Positions 1 through 7,980 of a stretch of 64,000 bases of DNA are shown piece after piece. The position numbers were made by a program, and so were the translations under genes. The notes under the pieces were generated by a model. The model was not told where the DNA came from and did no database searches. It saw only the letters and a program-made list of their open reading frames with translations. The DNA is taken from NCBI RefSeq assembly GCF_005871085.1, contig NZ_VAUP01000022.1, positions 372,001 through 436,000 of the forward strand. Direction: 5' to 3'. Source of the DNA: Xanthobacter autotrophicus. GTDB taxonomy: Bacteria > Pseudomonadota > Alphaproteobacteria > Rhizobiales > Xanthobacteraceae. Each line of letters opens with the position of its first letter. Within the stretch, counting starts at the first letter, position 1.

Positions 1-1858
1 AATCCACGGTGGGGTCGGACATGGCGACGAGCTGGAAGTCGTTCACATGCACATGGATGGGATGCTCGTCGTTGTTGACGTTGCTGAAGGCCCACTCCTC
101 CACCGAGCCGAGGCGCGGCTGGATCAGCGGGACATTGGGGAAGGCCCCGCTGTCGAAAGCGTAGATGAAGGTCTTCGGGTCATCCGTGCTGGCGAGGTCA
201 TTAAGGAAGCCGCCATTGATGAGGATGCGGCGGGTGAGGTCCGGCGTCAGCCTGGAGAGGTCGTCGAACGGCGCGCCGGCCTTCAGAGGCTCGCCCTCCC
301 GGAATGGCGTCGTGGTGCCCTTCGTAGCGTCCTTGCCCCCGTCCGGCACCGCCCGCGCCAGCACCTGGGTGGGGAAGAAAAAGAAGCCGTCGAAATAGCT
401 CACCGCCGCGGGCGCCACGCTGAGGGTGCCGAGCACGGCCGGCGGGTTCTCGGTGCCGTTGGCGGTGTAGAGGATGCCCGGCGCATTCTGCGTCCGCGCG
501 CCACCGCCCAGCGGCGGCATCTCCAGCACCAGGTCGCCGGTCTCCGGCATGGTCACGGCGATGGCGAACCGCGACGCCGGCGGGATGAGGAGGCGCGTCC
601 CGTCCTCGTCGGTCGGATAGCGCACCGCCGGGCTCGGATTGCCGTCCTGCCCCACGATGGCGATCTTCGGGTGGCGACCCGTCGCTGTCTCGGTGAGGCG
701 CAGGTTCATATAGGCGATGTCACTGATGTTGGAGAGCACCCAGATCTCGGTCTGCCCCGCCTTGGAGCGCAGCGTCGGCTGGAACTGCCCGTTCACGGTG
801 AACTGCACGTCGCGCAGGTGGTCGGGCCGGGCCGGATCGGCGGGCACGTTGCCGGCGCTGCCGGCGGCGGCGGTGAAGCTTTGCAGATTGTTCGGGATGA
901 ACTGGAAGCGCCCGCGCATGTTGTTGATGGACAACGGACCGGCGTACCACACGGTGGCGAACTGCGTGCCGGGCTTGGCCTTGGTGAAGTTCACCGGCGC
1001 CAACACCGGGCGATAGGTGCCGGCGGCGAGCGCGCCGGGGGCCGGCGGCTCCAGCGTGCTGACGAATTGCGGCCAGTTGGCATTGTTGAACTGCGGCGCA
1101 GGCCCCTGCCGATCGAACACGAAATTATATTGCAGCGCCATGTTGCGGATGGGGATGGCCTGCCGCGTCACCACCGGCAAATTGCCGTCCGCCCGCCCGA
1201 TGGTGAGCAGGCCCGCAAGGCCGAAATAGACATGGGCGGCGGTGAGCGTGTGCAGGTGCGGGTGATACCAGTAGGCGCCCTGCGGATGGTCGGCGGGAAT
1301 GCGGTAGACATAGGTGTTCGCGGTGCCCGCCGGCATGTGCAGCAACACATTGTCCGAATTGCCCCTGGGACTCACGTGCAGGCCGTGGGTGTGCAGGTTG
1401 ATGGGCGATTCCGCAAGCGGCGCGGGATGGAGCGGCACGGCGGCGCCCCGCGCGGCATAGTTCGGGTCGTAGAAATCGCGGACGGTAAGGTCCTTGAGGC
1501 CATTCTCCAGATGGATGATCAAGGTCTCACCCGGGGCCACCTGCAAGGTGGGGGCGGGATAGACATCGCTGGCAGCGGCAACGCCGTCGGAGGCCGTGCC
1601 CTGCACTAGGGTGTAGCCGAACAGCAGCGCGTTCTTCACCGGGGCGGCTGAGGTGTCGAGCCGGGCGGCGCCCTGATGGGCGGTAAGCCGCACCTCGAGC
1701 ACGCCATCCTTGCTGGCGAGGGTCACCGGCTCGGCGAAGGCGGGAGAAGCGCGGGCCTGCGCCGGCGTTTGCGCCTGTGCTGGGGCGGCAGCGCCAATCC
1801 CGCAGAGGGCGAGGAGAAGCCAGCGCAGATGCCGGCATGTGCCGTTGACCGTTCCCAT
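1..1858 (-). CDS. Multicopper oxidase, secreted (3' end cut by window)
   Basis: Translating the minus strand from the ATG at 1858 gives about 619 residues with no stop before the window edge. The N-terminus is a signal peptide (hydrophobic LRWLLLALCG, then AAAPAQAQ). Copper-ligand motifs are visible: HTHGLHV near residue 155, YWYHPHLH near 200, and HPIHVHVND near 600, which is the first motif of the C-terminal type 1/trinuclear site. The final HCH motif would lie beyond the edge. Family knowledge: these enzymes couple one-electron oxidation of phenols, bilirubin-like substrates or metals to reduction of O2 to water, in the periplasm. The substrate cannot be read from the sequence. The gene diverges from trxC across about 165 bp. 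A long open frame on the opposite strand here is a shadow. Confidence 0.9.
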   Translation of the reverse strand, partial: MGTVNGTCRHLRWLLLALCGIGAAAPAQAQTPAQARASPAFAEPVTLASKDGVLEVRLTAHQGAARLDTSAAPVKNALLFGYTLVQGTASDGVAAASDVYPAPTLQVAPGETLIIHLENGLKDLTVRDFYDPNYAARGAAVPLHPAPLAESPINLHTHGLHVSPRGNSDNVLLHMPAGTANTYVYRIPADHPQGAYWYHPHLHTLTAAHVYFGLAGLLTIGRADGNLPVVTRQAIPIRNMALQYNFVFDRQGPAPQFNNANWPQFVSTLEPPAPGALAAGTYRPVLAPVNFTKAKPGTQFATVWYAGPLSINNMRGRFQFIPNNLQSFTAAAGSAGNVPADPARPDHLRDVQFTVNGQFQPTLRSKAGQTEIWVLSNISDIAYMNLRLTETATGRHPKIAIVGQDGNPSPAVRYPTDEDGTRLLIPPASRFAIAVTMPETGDLVLEMPPLGGGARTQNAPGILYTANGTENPPAVLGTLSVAPAAVSYFDGFFFFPTQVLARAVPDGGKDATKGTTTPFREGEPLKAGAPFDDLSRLTPDLTRRILINGGFLNDLASTDDPKTFIYAFDSGAFPNVPLIQPRLGSVEEWAFSNVNNDEHPIHVHVNDFQLVAMSDPTVD

Positions 1859-2023
1859 GAGCTTTCCCCGCCGGATTGGTATTTTGTGCGACCATAGCAG
1901 CACGCGCGACCGCCTGTGCAATGAACCGCCATGCCATCACCGGCGATGCGGATCCATCCGCGCGGTCCCGTTCTTGCACCACGCACGGCAGGGATCTCAC
2001 CCGAGACAATCCGAGCCTGAACC

Positions 2024-2527
2024 ATGACACAGTCCACGCCCCGCCCCGGCCGCACCATCGCCTGCCCCACCTGCGACGCCCTCACCGCCCTTTCCTCCGG
2101 CGAGGATGCCCAGGCCGCGCGCTGCACCGCCTGCGGGGGACAGCTCTTCACCGGCCGCCCCATGGCGCTGACCGCTGCGCGCTTCGATGCCCACACCGGA
2201 CAGAGCGACGTGCCGCTGGTGATCGACTTCTGGGCCGACTGGTGCGGGCCATGCAAAACCATGGCTCCGGTGTTCGAGGCGCTGGCAGCCGAGTTCGAGC
2301 CCCATATCCGCTTCGCCAAGGTGGACACCGACGCCGAGCGGGAGCTGGCCAGCTATTTCCGCATCAGCTCCATCCCCACCCTCAGCTTCATCCATGATCA
2401 CCGCGAGGTCGCCCGCGTGGCCGGCGCCATGTTCGCCGGCGACCTGCGCCGCTGGCTTTATGACGCCCTGTCCCAAACCCAGGAGAAGGAAAAGGCCGCG
2501 CCCGACGCGGAACAGCGAACATCCTGA
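2024..2527 (+). CDS. trxC: Thioredoxin 2 (TrxC)
   Basis: The product is 167 residues, somewhat longer than typical thioredoxin 2. It has an N-terminal zinc ribbon with CPTC at residues 14-17 and CTAC at 34-37. The thioredoxin fold follows, with the redox motif WCGPC at 73-77 and the cis-proline motif SIPTL near residue 122. Family knowledge: TrxC is a cytoplasmic disulfide reductase, recycled by thioredoxin reductase, and is often linked to oxidative stress. The C-terminal tail is rich in K, E and A. The gene stands alone between the divergent multicopper oxidase and a diguanylate cyclase. Confidence 0.93.
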   Translation: MTQSTPRPGRTIACPTCDALTALSSGEDAQAARCTACGGQLFTGRPMALTAARFDAHTGQSDVPLVIDFWADWCGPCKTMAPVFEALAAEFEPHIRFAKVDTDAERELASYFRISSIPTLSFIHDHREVARVAGAMFAGDLRRWLYDALSQTQEKEKAAPDAEQRTS

Positions 2528-2717
2528 AGGCTACGGAAGACGGGATCAGCCCATCCATCGCGAAGAGGTGCGGCTGCCGCCATATGAGCACATGTGACGC
2601 AACGTGACCCCAACCAGCGGGGCCGCGAGGGCTGGCGCGCGGCTGCTCCCATTTGCCACCCTTGTGTTTCCGGCGGTGACATAGCCAATATCGGCGCGGC
2701 TCCGCCCGAGTTGCACC

Positions 2718-3743
2718 ATGGTTGAACCCGACATCGTTTTCTCCCGAATCTTGGAATTCATGCAGGGTGGGGCGCTCGCCCTCGACCGCCGGGGCCACGT
2801 GCGAGCCTTCAATCCGGCGGCGGAACGCATGCTCGGCCTGTCGCTGGAACGTGCCGGTGAGCACCCGTTCGCAACCGTGCTGTTCGACGATCCGGCCAAT
2901 GACGATTTCGCGCAGGCTTTGCTGGACGCCGTCTACGACGCCGACAGCCGCCACGACCGCGACATCGAATATCACCGCGACGGCCAGCGCGTCTGGCTCA
3001 ACATGATCACCTCGACCCTGTGGTCGCATCCCACCCAGGACGGCCCGGCGCGCAAGGTGGGGGTGGTGGCGCTGTTCATCGACATCACCGAGCGCAAGAT
3101 GGCCACCGCCGAGCTGCGGCGCGCCAACGAAGAGCTGGAGCGGCGGGTGCAGGAGCGCACGCAGCAGCTCGCCGAGGCCAATCTGAGGCTCCAGCGCGAG
3201 ATTGCCGAGCGCGTGCGGGCGCAGGAGCAGATCGCCCACCTTGCCGAGCACGACGTGCTCACCGCGCTGCCGAACCGCCGGCGCTTCGAGCGGTGCCTCG
3301 CCGACGCCGTCGAAGGCGGGCAAGGGTTCGCCGTCCTCTATCTCGATCTCGACGGCTTCAAGGCCATCAACGACACCCACGGCCACGACACCGGCGACGG
3401 ACTGTTGCAGAACGTGGCCCGCCGGCTGAAGAGCTGCCTGCGCGCGGGCGATACGCTGGCGCGGCTGGGGGGCGACGAGTTCGCGGTCATCCTGGGATCG
3501 ATCTGCACGCCCGAGGAGGTGGAGCCGGTGGTGGAGCGCATCATCGCCCATGTGGGGTCGCCGTATGGCGCCGATGGCGACCTCAACCTGAAGATCAGCG
3601 TCAGCGTCGGCGTCGCGCTCCACCCGGAGGCGGGTCGCACCCCGCGCGCGCTGCTCCAGGCCGCGGACCGGGCTATGTACGAGGCCAAGCGCAGCGGGCG
3701 GAGGCCGGTCCGCCCCCCGGCCCCCGACAGCAAGGAGGTCTAG
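2718..3743 (+). CDS. PAS-GGDEF diguanylate cyclase
   Basis: The product is 341 residues. A PAS sensor domain (about 5-115) is followed by a charged helix likely to form a coiled coil (about 118-175, rich in E, R and Q), then a GGDEF domain. The catalytic motif is intact (GGDEF). An RAGD I-site lies exactly five residues before it, so product inhibition by c-di-GMP is expected. There is no EAL domain and no membrane segment, so it should be a soluble c-di-GMP synthase driven by the PAS ligand, which is unknown. No strong Shine-Dalgarno sequence precedes the ATG at 2718. An in-frame ATG at 2760 is possible but would cut into the PAS domain. Confidence 0.9.
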   Translation: MVEPDIVFSRILEFMQGGALALDRRGHVRAFNPAAERMLGLSLERAGEHPFATVLFDDPANDDFAQALLDAVYDADSRHDRDIEYHRDGQRVWLNMITSTLWSHPTQDGPARKVGVVALFIDITERKMATAELRRANEELERRVQERTQQLAEANLRLQREIAERVRAQEQIAHLAEHDVLTALPNRRRFERCLADAVEGGQGFAVLYLDLDGFKAINDTHGHDTGDGLLQNVARRLKSCLRAGDTLARLGGDEFAVILGSICTPEEVEPVVERIIAHVGSPYGADGDLNLKISVSVGVALHPEAGRTPRALLQAADRAMYEAKRSGRRPVRPPAPDSKEV

Positions 3744-3774
3744 GACACGGGTCCGCGCCCTTGCCGCTCGTGGA

Positions 3775-3795
3775 TGCGCCTCGGGACGAGGCGCA
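3775..3795 (+). terminator. Stem-loop after the diguanylate cyclase
   Basis: TGCGCCTCG and CGAGGCGCA form a perfect 9-bp stem with a GGA loop, 31 nt after the stop codon. No T-run follows, so it may be a weak terminator or simply a structured end next to the tandem repeat. Confidence 0.4.
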
Positions 3796-3797
3796 AT

Positions 3798-3941
3798 CAG
3801 ACGCCGCGCGGGCTGGTCATGGCTGGGGCCGACGCTCAGACGCCGCGCGGGCTGGTCCATGGCTGGGGCCGACGCTCAGACGCCGCGCGGGCTGGTCCAT
3901 GGCTGGGGCCGACGCTCAGACGCCGCGCGGGCTGGTCCATG
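3798..3941. repeat. 40-bp tandem repeat, about 3.6 copies
   Basis: The unit starts CAGACGCCGCGCGGGCTGGT and ends GGGGCCGACGCT. Copies are at 3798-3836 (39 bp, one C missing), 3837-3876 and 3877-3916, with a partial copy from 3917 to 3941. The full copies are near-identical. The unit length is not a multiple of three, so the array shifts frame and is not part of a protein. It lies between the ends of the convergent diguanylate cyclase and MarR genes. Confidence 0.95.
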
Positions 3942-3955
3942 CCCGCAAGCCCAAC

Positions 3956-4438
3956 TCATGGGCCATTGGATCCGTCCAGCGGCCGCGTGCCATCCAATCC
4001 CAGCACCTGTTCCAGCCGGTCCAGCGCATGGCGCACCGCCTGGGTGTCGTCCGGCCCCAGGGCCGCGCACAGGCGGGCCTCGAAGGCGCTCATGTCGGGC
4101 ACGATGGCGCGATAGGTGGTGATACCCAACGGGGTAAGGCTCAGGAATTCCTCGCGGCGGTCCGCCGGGTTTTCCGCCCGCGACAGCCAGCGCCGCTCCT
4201 CCAGCCCCTGCACCGCCCGGCTCACCTTGGTCTTGTGAAGGCGCGCATGCCGGCCCACCTCCCGCGCCGTGCTGCGGGGCAATTGGGCCAGCGTCGCCAG
4301 CACCCGCCATTCGGGAATGGTGAGGCCGAACTTGCGGCCATAGACCTCCCGCAACTGCTCCGACAGGACGGCGGCCACGCGGTTGAGCCGGTAGGGAAGG
4401 AAGCGTTCGAGGTCGAGGGTGCTGTCGAGCGTGCTCAT
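3956..4438 (-). CDS. MarR-family regulator, divergent from hmgA
   Basis: The product is 160 residues with the MarR winged-helix layout: an N-terminal dimerisation helix ([17 protein letters not shown]), [10 protein letters not shown], a recognition helix region ([15 protein letters not shown]), and a beta-wing with [10 protein letters not shown]. It is divergent from hmgA with only about 70 bp between start codons, so it is the obvious candidate local regulator of homogentisate catabolism, probably ligand-responsive. It is clearly paralogous to the MarR at 13195-13662 (shared [28 protein letters not shown]), and the two divergent promoter regions share short motifs. The role is inferred from position and family. 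Confidence 0.88.
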   Translation of the reverse strand: MSTLDSTLDLERFLPYRLNRVAAVLSEQLREVYGRKFGLTIPEWRVLATLAQLPRSTAREVGRHARLHKTKVSRAVQGLEERRWLSRAENPADRREEFLSLTPLGITTYRAIVPDMSAFEARLCAALGPDDTQAVRHALDRLEQVLGLDGTRPLDGSNGP

Positions 4439-4477
4439 GGCTTGTTAGTTACATTTTCAACTGTCATGGTCGCAACC

Positions 4478-4509
4478 AAATTTTGGAGGTCGCAAATTTT
4501 GGAGGTCGC
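4478..4509 (+). promoter_or_regulatory. Tandemly duplicated ribosome binding site of hmgA
   Basis: The 16-mer AAATTTTGGAGGTCGC occurs twice back to back, at 4478-4493 and 4494-4509, directly before the hmgA ATG at 4511. Each copy carries GGAGG; the second is 5 nt from the start codon. The duplication settles the hmgA start and leaves a decoy Shine-Dalgarno 16 nt upstream. Confidence 0.9.
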
Positions 4510-4510
4510 C

Positions 4511-5878
4511 ATGAACAGTCTGCCCCAACCCCGCCTTCAGGGCACGCCGCTGCGCCAGAGCGCGCTCGTGCCCGGCTACATGTCCGGCTTCGGCAATTCG
4601 TTCGAGACCGAGGCGCTGGAAGGCACCTTGCCCATCGGCCGCAACTCGCCGCAGAAGATCAACTACGGGCTTTATGCCGAGCAGCTTTCCGGCTCGCCCT
4701 TCACCGCGCCGCAGGCGGTGAACGAGCGCTCCTGGCTCTACCGCATCCGCCCCACGGTGAAGCATTCGGGGCGCTACCGCCGCGTGGACAAGGGCCTGAT
4801 GCGCACCGCCCCCATGGCCCGCGACGAGAGCGAGCTGACGCTCGGCCAATACCGCTGGAGCGCGCTCCCGCTGCCGCAGGACAAGCGCACCTTCCTCTCA
4901 GGCCTTGCCACCCTGACCACGGCGGGGGACGCCGACGGCCAGAGCGGCATGGCGGCCCACATGGCCTTCGTCACGGCCTCCATGGAGAACGAGTACTTCT
5001 TCAACGCGGACGGCGAATTGCTGGTGGTTGCCCAGCAGGGCGCCTTGCGGTTCCGCACCGAGTTCGGCGTCATCGACATCGCGCCCGGCGAGATCTGCCT
5101 GATCCCGCGCGGCGTCATCTTCAAGGTGGAGCTGATCGACGGGCCGGCCCGCGCCTATGTCTGCGAGAATTACGGCGCCACCTTCACCCTGCCGGACCGC
5201 GGCCCCATCGGCGCCAACTGCCTTGCCAACCCGCGCGACTTCCTCACCCCCGTGGCCGCCTATGAGGACAGGGAGGTGCCCTCGCAGCTGTTCGTGAAGT
5301 GGGGCGGCGAATTGTTCGTCACCGACATCGGCCAGTCGCCCCTCGACGTGGTGGCCTGGCACGGCAATTACGCGCCCTACAAATATGACCTGCGCACCTT
5401 CTCGCCTGTCGGCGCGCTGATGTTCGACCATCCGGACCCGTCCATATTCACCGTGCTCACCTCGCCCTCGGGCACGCCGGGCACGGCGAACATCGACTTC
5501 GTCATCTTCCCCGAGCGATGGATGGTGGCGGAGAATACGTTCCGGCCGCCGTGGTATCACCGCAACATCATGTCCGAATTCATGGGGCTCATCTTCGGCG
5601 TCTACGACGCCAAGCCCGAGGGGTTCGAGCCCGGCGGCTTCTCCCTGCACAACCTCATGCTGCCCCACGGCCCGGACGAGCAGGCCTTCGAGCACGCCTC
5701 CACCGGCGAGCTGAAGCCGGTGAAGCTGGAGAATACGCTGGCCTTCATGTTCGAGACCCGCGTGGCCCAGCGCGTCACCGCCTATGCCACCGGCGTGCCG
5801 CAGCTCCAGGCCGATTATGTGGACTGCTGGGCTGGCCTGAAGAAGCGCTTCGACCCCACCCGCAAGGATGCGTGGTGA
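4511..5878 (+). CDS. hmgA: Homogentisate 1,2-dioxygenase
   Basis: The product is 455 residues, of normal length for the family. It cleaves homogentisate with O2 to maleylacetoacetate, using mononuclear Fe(II), in the cytoplasm. The metal-binding segments match the known enzyme: WYHRN and SEFMG carry the His and Glu ligands, and [11 protein letters not shown] carries the second His. The N-terminus ([15 protein letters not shown]) is characteristic. The ATG at 4511 is chosen for its GGAGG; the reading frame runs open far upstream, but that part is a shadow. The gene is first in hmgA-fahA-maiA and is divergent from a MarR gene. Confidence 0.97.
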   Translation: MNSLPQPRLQGTPLRQSALVPGYMSGFGNSFETEALEGTLPIGRNSPQKINYGLYAEQLSGSPFTAPQAVNERSWLYRIRPTVKHSGRYRRVDKGLMRTAPMARDESELTLGQYRWSALPLPQDKRTFLSGLATLTTAGDADGQSGMAAHMAFVTASMENEYFFNADGELLVVAQQGALRFRTEFGVIDIAPGEICLIPRGVIFKVELIDGPARAYVCENYGATFTLPDRGPIGANCLANPRDFLTPVAAYEDREVPSQLFVKWGGELFVTDIGQSPLDVVAWHGNYAPYKYDLRTFSPVGALMFDHPDPSIFTVLTSPSGTPGTANIDFVIFPERWMVAENTFRPPWYHRNIMSEFMGLIFGVYDAKPEGFEPGGFSLHNLMLPHGPDEQAFEHASTGELKPVKLENTLAFMFETRVAQRVTAYATGVPQLQADYVDCWAGLKKRFDPTRKDAW

Positions 5879-5908
5879 GGCTGGCCCTCCCCGTCTGACT
5901 TTGCGTCC

Positions 5909-5931
5909 GCGCCGGCGCTGCATGCCGGCGC
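5909..5931 (+). terminator. Stem-loop between hmgA and fahA
   Basis: GCGCCGGC and GCCGGCGC pair around a 7-nt loop, followed by a pyrimidine-rich stretch (CCTTCCTCCTTGC). It may act as a partial terminator or stabilise the hmgA mRNA end; fahA starts 49 nt further on. Confidence 0.4.
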
Positions 5932-5979
5932 CGGCCTTCCTCCTTGCTCGCTCCTTGCTCCCTTGCCCGGACCTCTCCC

Positions 5980-7296
5980 ATGATCGACGCAACCCACGAT
6001 CCCGCCCGCACCAGCTGGGTGGCCTCAGCCAACGGCCATTCCGATTTCCCCATCCAGAACCTGCCCTTCGGCATCTTCAGCCCGCCCGGCGGGCAGCCCC
6101 GCGGGGGCGTCGCCATCGGCGATGACATCCTTGATCTCGCCGTGGCGCTGGAGCTGGGCCTGTTCGAGGGGACCGCCAAGGCAGCGGCGCAGGCGGCGGC
6201 GGGGTCGACCCTCAACGCCTTCTTCGCCCTCGGGACGGCGCCGCGCGCCGCGCTGCGTGCACGCCTCGTCCAGCTGCTGGACGCCCATGGCGCGGAGCGC
6301 TCCGACGTGGAGCCCCACGCCGCCCGGCTGCTGCATCGGGCGGCGGACTGCACGCTGCACCTGCCCGCCGCCATCGCCGACTACACGGATTTCTACGCCG
6401 GCATCTCCCACGCCACCAATGTGGGCAAGCTGTTCCGGCCCGATAACCCGCTGCTGCCCAACTACAAATACGTGCCCATCGGCTATCACGGGCGGGCCTC
6501 CTCCATCCGGCCCTCGGGCTTCGACGTGCGTCGGCCCAACGGCCAGCGCAAGCGGGCCGACGAGGCGGAGCCGACCTTCGGCCCCTCCCGCAATCTCGAC
6601 TACGAGCTGGAGCTGGGCATCTTCGTCGGGCCGGGCAACACCCTCGGCGAGCCAATCTCCATCCACGCCGCCGGCGACCGCATTGCCGGCTTCTGCCTGC
6701 TCAACGACTGGTCTGCCCGCGACATCCAGGGCTGGGAATACCAGCCGCTCGGCCCGTTCCTCGCCAAGAACTTCATCACCACCGTGTCGCCCTGGGTGGT
6801 GACGCCGGAGGCGCTGGCCCCCTTCCGCATCCCCCAGCCGGCGCGGCCGCTGGGCGATCCCGCCCCCCTGTCCTATCTGCTCGACGCCGCCGACCAGGCG
6901 CAAGGCGCCCTCGACATCACCCTGGACGTGCTCATCGAGACGCCGGGGCTGAAGGCGAAGGGCCTGCCGCCCCATCGCCTGTCCCGCGGCTCCTCAAGTG
7001 ACCTCTACTGGACCTTCGCCCAGTTGGTGGCGCACCACACCTCGGGCGGCTGCAATCTTGCGCCCGGCGACCTGCTCGGCACCGGCACCATCTCCGGCCC
7101 CACGCCGGACAGCTACGGCAGCCTTTTGGAACTGTCCCAGGGCGGCAAGGCGCCCCTCACCCTCGCCTCGGGCGAAGAGCGGCGCTTTCTGGAGGATGGC
7201 GACACGGTGATCCTCACCGGGCGCGCCACGCGCGAGGGCTTCGTCTCCATAGGCTTCGGCGCCTGCCGCGGCACCATCCTGCCGGCGCTCGGGTGA
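5980..7296 (+). CDS. fahA: Fumarylacetoacetase
   Basis: The product is 438 residues. It hydrolyses fumarylacetoacetate to fumarate and acetoacetate, the last step of homogentisate breakdown. Family residues are present: YTDFYAGISHATNVG (metal Asp and catalytic His), the DYELELG metal Glu pair, and LNDWSARDIQGWEYQPLGPF with the third metal Asp. The ATG at 5980 (MIDATHDPAR) is preferred; an in-frame ATG at 5944 adds residues unlike the family. The stop overlaps the next gene by 4 bp (GTGA), which implies coupled translation with maiA. Confidence 0.96.
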   Translation: MIDATHDPARTSWVASANGHSDFPIQNLPFGIFSPPGGQPRGGVAIGDDILDLAVALELGLFEGTAKAAAQAAAGSTLNAFFALGTAPRAALRARLVQLLDAHGAERSDVEPHAARLLHRAADCTLHLPAAIADYTDFYAGISHATNVGKLFRPDNPLLPNYKYVPIGYHGRASSIRPSGFDVRRPNGQRKRADEAEPTFGPSRNLDYELELGIFVGPGNTLGEPISIHAAGDRIAGFCLLNDWSARDIQGWEYQPLGPFLAKNFITTVSPWVVTPEALAPFRIPQPARPLGDPAPLSYLLDAADQAQGALDITLDVLIETPGLKAKGLPPHRLSRGSSSDLYWTFAQLVAHHTSGGCNLAPGDLLGTGTISGPTPDSYGSLLELSQGGKAPLTLASGEERRFLEDGDTVILTGRATREGFVSIGFGACRGTILPALG

Positions 7297-7937
7297 GCGC
7301 TGTGCGGCTCTACACTTACTGGCGCTCCACCTCGGCCTACCGGGTGCGCATCGCCCTCGCCCTGAAAGGCATCGCTGTGGAACAGCTGCCGGTGCATCTG
7401 GTGCGAGGCGGCGGCGAGCAGCACGCCGCCGCCTATGCCGCCCTCAACCCGCAGCAGCGCCTGCCCACCCTGGTGCTGGACGACGGCACCGTGCTCACCC
7501 AGTCCCCGGCCATCCTCGAATATCTGGAGGAGGCCTATCCGGCCCCGCCCCTGCTGCCGGCCTCGGCGGTGGCGCGGGCGAAGGTGCGCGCGGTGGCGGC
7601 GCTCATCGGCTGCGACATCCACCCCCTCAACAATGTGTCGCCACTCACCATGCTGCGGCGGGAGATGCAGCAGGACGAGGCCGCCGTCTCCGCCTGGATC
7701 GCCCGCTGGATCACGGATGGATTTGCCGCCGTGGAGCAGCTGATCGGCGCCGAGGGCTATTGCTTCGGCCATGAGCCCGGCCTTGCCGACCTCTATCTGA
7801 TCCCGCAGATCTATTCCGCCCGCCGCTTCAACGTTCCGCTGGCGGCCTTTCCCCGCATCCTGCGGGTGGAGGCGCTGGCGGCGACCCATCCCGCCTTCAT
7901 GGCCGCCCACCCGGCCCGGCAGGCGGATGCCGAGTGA
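7293..7937 (+). CDS. maiA: Maleylacetoacetate isomerase (zeta-class GST)
   Basis: The product is 214 residues with a GTG start overlapping the fahA stop. The N-terminal thioredoxin-like GST domain carries the zeta-class signature WRSTSAYRVRIAL. The segments NPQQRLPTLVLDDG and TQSPAILEYLEE are the usual glutathione-binding parts, and an all-helical C-terminal domain follows. It isomerises maleylacetoacetate to fumarylacetoacetate with glutathione. Gene order hmgA-fahA-maiA completes the central homogentisate pathway. A maleylpyruvate isomerase (gentisate route) is the main alternative, but hmgA next door makes the homogentisate role much more likely. Confidence 0.94.
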   Translation: MSAVRLYTYWRSTSAYRVRIALALKGIAVEQLPVHLVRGGGEQHAAAYAALNPQQRLPTLVLDDGTVLTQSPAILEYLEEAYPAPPLLPASAVARAKVRAVAALIGCDIHPLNNVSPLTMLRREMQQDEAAVSAWIARWITDGFAAVEQLIGAEGYCFGHEPGLADLYLIPQIYSARRFNVPLAAFPRILRVEALAATHPAFMAAHPARQADAE

Positions 7938-7980
7938 CGCCACCGACCCCGGCCCATGACCGACGCCGGGCGGGTTTCGC

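Noticed and set aside
47-1609. Long plus-strand open frame (520 codons)
   Set aside because: It is opposite the multicopper oxidase, whose minus-strand translation has clear copper motifs; the plus frame is Arg/Gly/His-rich with no family features.
3798-3941. Possible CRISPR array
   Set aside because: Units are directly abutting with no unique spacers and no cas genes are nearby.
3020-5878. A single 952-codon frame apparently fusing a leader to HmgA
   Set aside because: The upstream part overlaps the diguanylate cyclase and the tandem repeat in another frame; the duplicated GGAGG fixes the start at 4511.
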